This document shows positions 1-5,442 of a DNA stretch of 5,442 nt, one piece after another; position 1 is the first letter of the stretch, and the number at the start of each line of letters is the position of its first letter. Source of the stretch: Elusimicrobiota bacterium. GTDB lineage: Bacteria; Elusimicrobiota; Elusimicrobia; F11. The stretch spans positions 1-5,442 of the forward strand of contig JAKLIS010000122.1 of the NCBI GenBank assembly GCA_022709485.1, read 5' to 3'. The notes under the pieces were generated by a model that had not been told where the DNA came from, did not search any database, and was given only the letters and a program-made list of their open reading frames with translations. The translations under genes and the position numbers were made by a program.

Positions 1-1371
<1,371 letters not shown>

Positions 1372-1383
1372 TTAGGGCCTCGA

Positions 1384-1420
1384 GGGATGCATCATTCCTC
1401 AGGGGGATGTGTCATTCCTG
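1384..1420. repeat. Imperfect 20-nt-period direct repeat, decayed hairpin unit
   Basis: GGGATGCATCATTCCTC (1384-1400) recurs 20 nt later as GGGATGTGTCATTCCTG (1404-1420), matching at 14 of 17 positions. The second copy runs into the start of the intact palindromic repeat that follows. The first copy can form a weak hairpin, 1393-1398 with 1404-1409, including one G-T pair. I read it as a decayed relative of the repeat unit next to it. The unit is small and the case rests only on this similarity. Confidence 0.4.
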
Positions 1421-1466
1421 CGGAAGCAGGAATCCAGAAGTGGGCCCCTGCTTCCGCAGGGGCGAC
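1411..1466. repeat. Pair of inverted palindromic repeat units in the gyrB-gyrA gap
   Basis: Two perfect hairpins stand back to back. Unit 1 has stem ATTCCTGC (1414-1421) and GCAGGAAT (1426-1433) with loop GGAA. Unit 2 has stem GCCCCTGC (1444-1451) and GCAGGGGC (1456-1463) with loop TTCC. The second unit is the reverse complement of the first, framed by GTC...CCA (1411-1413, 1434-1436) and TGG...GAC (1441-1443, 1464-1466). This matches a dispersed GTCATTCC-type extragenic palindrome that I recognise from many bacterial genomes. It lies wholly between the two genes and would be transcribed in the gyrB-gyrA mRNA, where it could act as an RNA-processing or stability element. No U-tract follows, so it is unlikely to be a standard terminator. 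Confidence 0.85.
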
Positions 1467-1474
1467 AGTTATTT

Positions 1475-1480
1475 AAGGAG
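1475..1480 (+). promoter_or_regulatory. Ribosome binding site of gyrA that fixes a TTG start
   Basis: AAGGAG ends 7 nt before the TTG at 1488. The strong Shine-Dalgarno and ideal spacing support this non-ATG start. The next in-frame ATG, at 1560, would remove conserved N-terminal GyrA sequence. Confidence 0.85.
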
Positions 1481-1487
1481 CATTTAA

Positions 1488-3980
1488 TTGGCGAAGACAG
1501 ACGACCCCAAATCAGATCAACTTGATTTTAGAGTCACTCCGCGGAACATCGAAGATGAAATGCGGACCTCTTACATTGATTACGCGATGAGCGTCATCAT
1601 CGGCCGCGCCATTCCGGATGTCCGCGACGGCTTAAAGCCCGTTCACCGCCGCATTCTCTATACCATGGAGGAAATGGGCCTCAAATTCAACAAACCCTTC
1701 CGAAAATCTGCCCGCGTCGTCGGAGACGTTTTGGGTAAATACCATCCCCACGGAGATTTCGCCGTTTACGACGCCCTGGTGCGCATGGTGCAGGATTTTT
1801 CGCTCCGCTATCCTTTGATTGATGGCCAGGGAAACTTTGGATCGGTCGATGGCGATTCTCCCGCCGCCATGCGTTATACCGAATGTCGCATGGCCAAAAT
1901 TACCGAGGAAGTCGTGTATGACTTGGACAAAGACACCGTCGATTTCACCCCGAACTACGACGGATCCATGGTCGAGCCCGTGGTTCTTCCTTCAAAACTT
2001 CCAAACCTGCTTGTGAACGGCTCCTCTGGTATTGCCGTCGGCATGGCCACAAACATTCCCCCACATAACCTTTCTGAAATCTGCGATGCCGTGGCGGCAT
2101 GCGTGGACAATCCTCAGATTCAGGCCGCGGAACTTGGAAAAATTGTGAAAGGGCCGGATTTCCCGACGGGCGGCATTATTTTGGGAAAACAAGGGATTCG
2201 AGATTATTTTGAAAAAGGCCGCGGATCGGTCCGAATCCGGGCGGTGACGGAGATTGAAGAAATCCGGGGCGGTCGGCAAGCTATTATTGTGACTGAGCTT
2301 CCTTACCAAGTTAATAAAGCTCTTCTTTTAGAAGCTATCGCGGGGCTTGTTCGGGATAAACGAATCAATGAGATATCCGACCTTCGGGATGAGTCGGACC
2401 GTGAGGGGATGCGCATGGTCATCGAGATCAAGCGCGACGGCAACGCCCAGATCGTTTTAAACCAACTCTATAAGATGACGCAGCTGGAGACCTCATTCGG
2501 GGTCATTATGCTGGCCTTGGCCAATGGAAAACCAAAGGTTCTGTCTCTTCGAGAGACCATTAATCATTATATCGATCACCGGAAGATCGTTATTGTCCGC
2601 CGCACCCAGTATGAGTTGGCCAAAGCCGAAGCGCGCGCCCACATTTTGGAAGGCCTCCGGATCGCCATTGACAACTTAGACGCCGTCATCAAAATCATCC
2701 GGGGATCGAAAGATTCAGGAGCGGCCAAGGAAGCTTTGATAGCCAAATTTGGTCTCTCGCCCATTCAAGCGCAAGCGATTTTGGACATGCGGCTCCATCA
2801 ACTCACCAATCTCGAGCGTGAGGCGCTTGAAAAAGAATATAAGGAACTCATCCAAACCATTGAACGGCTCAAAGGAATATTGGCCGATCCCAAGAAAGTC
2901 CTTGGAATTTTGAAAGAGGAAATGGCGGAGATCAAACAGAAATTCGGAGACAAGCGGCGCACTCAGATTCAAGCGAGCTTTGAAGAATTTGATGTGGAAG
3001 ATTTGATTAAAGACGAAGAAGCGGTGGTGACATTTTCGCACGCGGGATACGTAAAGCGGATGCCCGTGGATCTCTATCGCGCTCAGGGACGCGGAGGCCG
3101 CGGTTTGACAGGCATGACCACCAAAGAAGAAGATTTTGTGGAGCAAATTTTTATCACCAGCACCCTGGCGCATTTGCTGTTATTCACAAACCGCGGCCGG
3201 GTATACGGCGTCCGCGTGTTTGAAATTCCGGACGCGAACCGCACCGCCAAAGGAAAAGCCTTGGTCAATTTTGTGGCCATGGATCCGGCTGAAAAAATCA
3301 CGGCCGCCATTCCCATTCGGTCCTTTAAAGATTCGGAGGAAGGGTATCTCACTCTTTGCACACGGAAGGGCCAAATTAAAAAGACGGCCATCTCCGAGTT
3401 TGACAGTATCCGGAAAACCGGCATCATCGCCATTACATTGGGCGAAGGGGACGTCCTCATCGGCGCCAAATTTACCGATGGAAAAAAAGATTTGGTGATC
3501 GCCACAAAAAGCGGCCAATCCATCCGCTTCCATGAGGAAGAAGTGCGGGCCATGGGCCGCGGAGCCGCTGGTGTGCGAGGAATTAAATTGGAAGACGACG
3601 ACCAAGTGGTCGGTTTGGAAGTCGCCGATCCGAAAGACGAAAAGAAAACCACGCTCCTCACGGCTTGCGTGAACGGCTATGGGAAACGCACCCCTTTGGC
3701 GGAATACCGGGACCAATCCCGTGGCGGGAAGGGCGTCATTACCATCAAAGCTACTGAACGAAACGGCGAAGTCGTGGGCATCCGCTTGGTCCATGATGAA
3801 GACGACGTCATGATCATGACTGAGAAAGGTATCACCATCCGACTTCACTGCAAAGACGTCTCCGTCATCTCGCGCAATACCCAGGGGGTTCGCCTGGTTC
3901 GTCTGGATGAAGGGGACAAGGTGGGCGCCATCGCTTCCGTTGCTGAAAAAGAAGAAGAAAGCGCCGAACAACCGGCGTAA
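1488..3980 (+). CDS. gyrA: DNA gyrase subunit A
   Basis: This is the breakage-reunion and DNA-wrapping subunit of gyrase (A2B2), 830 residues, which is a normal length. Order: winged-helix/breakage-reunion domain from about residue 15 ([16 protein letters not shown], then [12 protein letters not shown] at 44-55); quinolone-resistance region at about 75-114; catalytic Tyr130, preceded by Arg129, in AAMRYTE; tower; a coiled-coil arm at about 375-490 with the LDMRLHQLT segment at 432-440; and a C-terminal six-bladed wrapping domain from about 510. A GyrA box of the form QGRGGRG (533-539) opens the wrapping domain, and a second such motif, QSRGGKG, lies at 743-749. The GyrA box marks GyrA rather than ParC. 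The tail from 819 on is short and Glu-rich. The start is TTG at 1488, chosen for its AAGGAG and because the N-terminus then aligns with other GyrAs. The residue equivalent to E. coli Ser83 is Phe91, while the Asp87 equivalent is retained as Asp95. It probably forms an operon with gyrB. Confidence 0.98.
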   Translation: MAKTDDPKSDQLDFRVTPRNIEDEMRTSYIDYAMSVIIGRAIPDVRDGLKPVHRRILYTMEEMGLKFNKPFRKSARVVGDVLGKYHPHGDFAVYDALVRMVQDFSLRYPLIDGQGNFGSVDGDSPAAMRYTECRMAKITEEVVYDLDKDTVDFTPNYDGSMVEPVVLPSKLPNLLVNGSSGIAVGMATNIPPHNLSEICDAVAACVDNPQIQAAELGKIVKGPDFPTGGIILGKQGIRDYFEKGRGSVRIRAVTEIEEIRGGRQAIIVTELPYQVNKALLLEAIAGLVRDKRINEISDLRDESDREGMRMVIEIKRDGNAQIVLNQLYKMTQLETSFGVIMLALANGKPKVLSLRETINHYIDHRKIVIVRRTQYELAKAEARAHILEGLRIAIDNLDAVIKIIRGSKDSGAAKEALIAKFGLSPIQAQAILDMRLHQLTNLEREALEKEYKELIQTIERLKGILADPKKVLGILKEEMAEIKQKFGDKRRTQIQASFEEFDVEDLIKDEEAVVTFSHAGYVKRMPVDLYRAQGRGGRGLTGMTTKEEDFVEQIFITSTLAHLLLFTNRGRVYGVRVFEIPDANRTAKGKALVNFVAMDPAEKITAAIPIRSFKDSEEGYLTLCTRKGQIKKTAISEFDSIRKTGIIAITLGEGDVLIGAKFTDGKKDLVIATKSGQSIRFHEEEVRAMGRGAAGVRGIKLEDDDQVVGLEVADPKDEKKTTLLTACVNGYGKRTPLAEYRDQSRGGKGVITIKATERNGEVVGIRLVHDEDDVMIMTEKGITIRLHCKDVSVISRNTQGVRLVRLDEGDKVGAIASVAEKEEESAEQPA

Positions 3981-3991
3981 GTCCCCCCTTC

Positions 3992-4021
3992 GGAAGTTTT
4001 TCAGATTTGAAAAGTCCTTTT
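3992..4021 (+). terminator. Candidate intrinsic terminator after gyrA
   Basis: TTTTCA (3998-4003) pairs with TGAAAA (4008-4013) around a GATT loop. GGA (3992-3994) can pair with TCC (4015-4017) across a small internal loop, and TTTTAT follows. It starts 11 nt after the gyrA stop. The stem is A+T-rich and weak, so the call rests on position and the T-run. Confidence 0.4.
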
Positions 4022-4031
4022 ATGTAAATTA

Positions 4032-4101
4032 ATTGGCATCCCATGTTCCTTTCGTCAAAATAAAATCTCCGTCTTTGCGAAGAGTTTAAGTGGATGCCAA
4101 T
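4032..4101. repeat. 10-bp perfect inverted repeat with 50-nt loop
   Basis: ATTGGCATCC (4032-4041) is exactly reversed and complemented as GGATGCCAAT (4092-4101). A further small hairpin follows: GCGGT (4110-4114) with ACCGC (4123-4127). It could be a structured leader, an operator or a remnant of a small element. No flanking target duplication is visible. One such 10-bp pair could arise by chance in a window of this size. Confidence 0.5.
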
Positions 4102-4131
4102 ATTGAAAAGCGGTTGATGTGGACCGCCCCG

Positions 4132-4160
4132 TTTCTGACGATTAGATAGGTCACTATAAT
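4132..4160 (+). promoter_or_regulatory. Candidate promoter for the membrane protein gene
   Basis: A perfect -10 box, TATAAT, lies at 4155-4160. The only -35 candidate at 17-bp spacing is TTTCTG (4132-4137), a poor match, and there is no extended -10 TG. Transcription would begin near 4166-4168, which is inside or after the outermost ATG of the gene. Confidence 0.45.
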
Positions 4161-4162
4161 CG

Positions 4163-4849
4163 ATGGGGGCTCTTAACATGATGGCTGGATTCATTGGGAT
4201 AGGGCTGGCATTCCTTTTTCTTGTTTTGGTGGTGGTATTCGGAAAAAGAAAGCGGGACCCGGCCATTAAGAATCCTTTAAATAACCTCCTTCCTTCTCAG
4301 GGATTTTCACCCATCGATCCCTTTGACCCCATCCTGAAGCCGGTGACCCAGGCTTTTAAATCTACCGCATACGCCGTCTATGTTGAGCAAGCCTTCAAAA
4401 AAGGAACCGCTCAAGAACTATTTTGCTGGCTTCACACGCAGGCCAGGCATTCTCAGCATCCTGACAATAACTTGATCGCCACCATCCCCAATTCGGCAAA
4501 TAATGGAGAATGGGTTTTTCTATTTCTCCCGGGGATATCGGGGTTCGGAGGAAATCTAATTCACAAAAGCTTTGAGTTGTCTCTTTTATCGTCTGGCTTC
4601 TCCAAGATTGAAACACCCGCTTTGGGTCCACTATCCAAACAGGCGAGCCTTTATGTCCTTGGAAACGCGTCGGGTCCCTTGCTAAAAGAAGAATTAATAC
4701 AGAAACTTCCCCAATGTGGAAATATAGTCCTACGGTCGGGGGGTTCGATGGTCCTGATCGAACGAATCGATCTCACCCGAAGTGAAACAAGAGAAAATGA
4801 AGCAAAGGAGCTCCTTCGAATTTCTCATTTACTGGCCGGTTCTTTTTGA
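4163..4849 (+). CDS. Unrecognised single-pass membrane protein
   Basis: I do not recognise this 228-residue protein. Residues about 8-27 form one strongly hydrophobic, Gly/Leu/Val-rich membrane segment. KRKRD (28-32) follows directly, so by the positive-inside rule the remaining 200 residues should be cytoplasmic. There is no signal-peptidase or lipobox motif, so it looks like an N-terminal anchor. The body is soluble and mixed alpha/beta in character, with hydrophobic stretches near 117-127 (EWVFLFLPGISG) and 187-199, and only two cysteines (Cys88, Cys185). A likely amphipathic helix ends the protein. Starts at 4178 or 4181 are plausible alternatives: GGGGG (4165-4169) sits 8 nt before the ATG at 4178, and the TATAAT promoter would start transcription after 4163. 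Base use looks more A+T-rich than in gyrA. It lies downstream of gyrA with its own promoter candidate and converges with the PilZ gene. The reading frame is probably real; its function is unknown. Confidence 0.75.
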   Translation: MGALNMMAGFIGIGLAFLFLVLVVVFGKRKRDPAIKNPLNNLLPSQGFSPIDPFDPILKPVTQAFKSTAYAVYVEQAFKKGTAQELFCWLHTQARHSQHPDNNLIATIPNSANNGEWVFLFLPGISGFGGNLIHKSFELSLLSSGFSKIETPALGPLSKQASLYVLGNASGPLLKEELIQKLPQCGNIVLRSGGSMVLIERIDLTRSETRENEAKELLRISHLLAGSF

Positions 4850-4898
4850 GAAAGGAAAGACCAAACGCGGGCAAAAAATTTTGAATTTGTTTGGAGTC

Positions 4899-4920
4899 TT
4901 AAAGGTTGCGGAACTTTTAA
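4899..4920 (+). terminator. Hairpin between convergent genes, possible terminator
   Basis: TTAAAGGTT (4899-4907) pairs with AACTTTTAA (4912-4920) around loop GCGG, a 9-bp stem with one G-T pair that favours the + strand RNA. It begins 50 nt after the membrane-protein stop and ends 2 nt from the PilZ stop codon. No clean U-tract follows on either strand. A second, looser pairing, CCAAAC (4861-4866) with GTTTGG (4889-4894), precedes it. It may end transcription from one or both genes. Confidence 0.3.
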
Positions 4921-4921
4921 A

Positions 4922-5353
4922 TTACGCGGCCTGGAGGGAGACTTGGGGGGCGGAGGAAGAAGCAGAGGCGGACTGGGGCGAACCCTTGGCATCTTCCGCC
5001 TTTTTTTCCTGAGCTTCCATTTTATCCAGCACATCTTTTAAGGCGGGATCCAGCTTGGACCATTCTCGAATAAACAACCCGTACATAAATTGGTCCTCGC
5101 TAGGGACCCGCCACATCACTTCACAGAGGCAAACCGACTCATGTCCCTTGAAATAGGCCACTGCGCTGATGATAGATCCTAGAGGCACGCTATACGGAGA
5201 TCGCAGGCGCATTCCATGCTTTGAAAAATCCAAAGCCTCAGAGGCGACCACGGGCTTCCAAGCTGGAAATTTCGGATCGTCCCCCATGTTCAATAGGTCC
5301 ACTTGGAAGCGACCTTCAAACCTTGGGTTCTGCCGCCTATCTTTTCCATCCAT
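4922..5353 (-). CDS. PilZ-domain protein, probable c-di-GMP receptor
   Basis: This is a 143-residue soluble protein made of one PilZ domain (about residues 5-97) and a tail. PilZ domains bind the second messenger cyclic di-GMP and change the activity of partner proteins in motility, adhesion or envelope functions. Both binding motifs are intact: RRQNPR at 6-11 (the R-x-x-x-R switch) and DFSKHG at 42-47 (D-x-S-x-x-G). The barrel ends with YGLFI at 91-95. A charged helix (about 99-123) and a low-complexity Ser/Ala/Gln tail (about 125-143) follow. There is no signal peptide or membrane segment, so it should be cytoplasmic. The ATG at 5353 is supported by AGGAG 7 nt upstream. The gene has its own promoter candidate and no co-directional neighbour in the window, so the partner cannot be told. 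Family assignment is firm from the motifs; actual c-di-GMP binding is inferred. Confidence 0.9.
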   Translation of the reverse strand: MDGKDRRQNPRFEGRFQVDLLNMGDDPKFPAWKPVVASEALDFSKHGMRLRSPYSVPLGSIISAVAYFKGHESVCLCEVMWRVPSEDQFMYGLFIREWSKLDPALKDVLDKMEAQEKKAEDAKGSPQSASASSSAPQVSLQAA

Positions 5354-5360
5354 GATTAGT

Positions 5361-5365
5361 CTCCT
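5361..5365 (-). promoter_or_regulatory. Ribosome binding site of the PilZ gene
   Basis: On the minus strand AGGAG lies 7 nt before the ATG at 5353, an ideal spacing that fixes the start. It is flanked on both sides by CTAAT copies, which may let it be masked by upstream sequence. Confidence 0.8.
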
Positions 5366-5412
5366 ATTAGACCCTAAGTTTGCCTCAAATCTTTGATCAG
5401 TCTTAGTCTAAT
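5366..5412. repeat. Dyad between the PilZ -10 box and ribosome binding site
   Basis: ATTAGAC (5366-5372) is inverted as GTCTAAT (5406-5412), and the pairing resumes as TAAG (5375-5378) with CTTA (5402-5405) after a 2-nt bulge, leaving a 23-nt loop. One arm overlaps the -10 box and the other abuts the Shine-Dalgarno. It could be a repressor operator, or an RNA stem if transcription starts further upstream than predicted. Confidence 0.45.
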
Positions 5413-5438
5413 CATAAGCCATGACAAACCAGTGACAA
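5411..5438 (-). promoter_or_regulatory. Sigma70-type promoter of the PilZ gene
   Basis: On the minus strand -35 TTGTCA (5438-5433) and -10 TATGAT (5416-5411) each match the consensus at 5 of 6 bases and are 16 bp apart. The start of transcription would fall near 5404, giving a leader of about 50 nt before the ATG. Confidence 0.6.
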
Positions 5439-5442
5439 TCGG

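Noticed and set aside
1411..1466. The hairpin pair as an intrinsic terminator of gyrB or a CRISPR-like array
   Set aside because: No U-tract follows either stem, there are only two inverted units rather than spaced direct repeats, and the units match a known type of dispersed extragenic palindrome.
3083..3971. Long minus-strand open frames of 192 and 263 codons opposite gyrA
   Set aside because: They lie wholly within the conserved GyrA wrapping-domain coding sequence, overlap each other, show Phe/Ser-rich composition typical of antisense frames, and have no recognisable domain.
4032..4101. A miniature inverted-repeat transposon
   Set aside because: The flanking bases (TA before, AT after) do not form a direct target duplication, the terminal repeats are only 10 bp, and no second copy is in the window.
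3865..4266. Minus-strand open frame of 133 codons spanning the gyrA 3' end and the next gap
   Set aside because: It overlaps gyrA and the membrane-protein start. Its product is rich in Arg and Pro with no familiar motif, and the TATAAT and terminator signals in the gap read the other way.
4782..5012. Plus-strand open frame of 76 codons across the convergent gap
   Set aside because: It overlaps the ends of both flanking genes, is Glu-rich only because it reads opposite the Ser/Ala tail of the PilZ gene, and has no family match.
5169..5396. Plus-strand open frame of 75 codons opposite the PilZ gene
   Set aside because: The minus strand has an intact PilZ domain, Shine-Dalgarno and promoter, whereas this frame has none of these.

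Overview
The window holds the 3' part of gyrB, a complete gyrA, an unrecognised single-pass membrane protein gene and, on the opposite strand, a small PilZ-domain gene. GyrB carries the long insertion in its C-terminal half that is known from E. coli-type gyrases and absent from short Bacillus-type enzymes. Together with base composition near half G+C (by eye), gyrB-gyrA adjacency and a PilZ protein, this suggests a Gram-negative-type bacterium, either a proteobacterium in the broad sense or an uncultured phylum such as the PVC/Omnitrophota/Elusimicrobia group. The phylum cannot be fixed from the sequence alone.

Layout: gyrB (1-1371, cut by the window start) and gyrA (1488-3980) lie in the same direction, 116 nt apart. 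That gap carries a pair of inverted hairpin repeats of the GTCATTCCTGCG...GCAGGAATCCAG type, a dispersed bacterial palindromic repeat, plus a decayed third unit. gyrA starts with TTG behind a strong Shine-Dalgarno. After gyrA, a 182-nt gap holds a weak terminator candidate, a 10-bp inverted repeat with a 50-nt loop, and a perfect TATAAT box just before the next gene. The membrane protein gene (4163-4849, + strand) and the PilZ gene (5353-4922, - strand) converge on a 72-nt gap with a hairpin. The PilZ gene has a good promoter and Shine-Dalgarno within the last 90 nt of the window.

Function: GyrB (ATPase/TOPRIM) and GyrA (breakage-reunion and DNA wrapping) form the A2B2 gyrase that introduces negative supercoils. 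The other two genes have no visible link to gyrase. The PilZ protein keeps both c-di-GMP-binding motifs and probably belongs to second-messenger signalling. No new multi-gene system is evident. The observations most worth checking are phenylalanine at the key quinolone-resistance position of GyrA, the paired compensatory changes between the two repeat hairpins, and the dyad around the PilZ promoter and ribosome-binding site.
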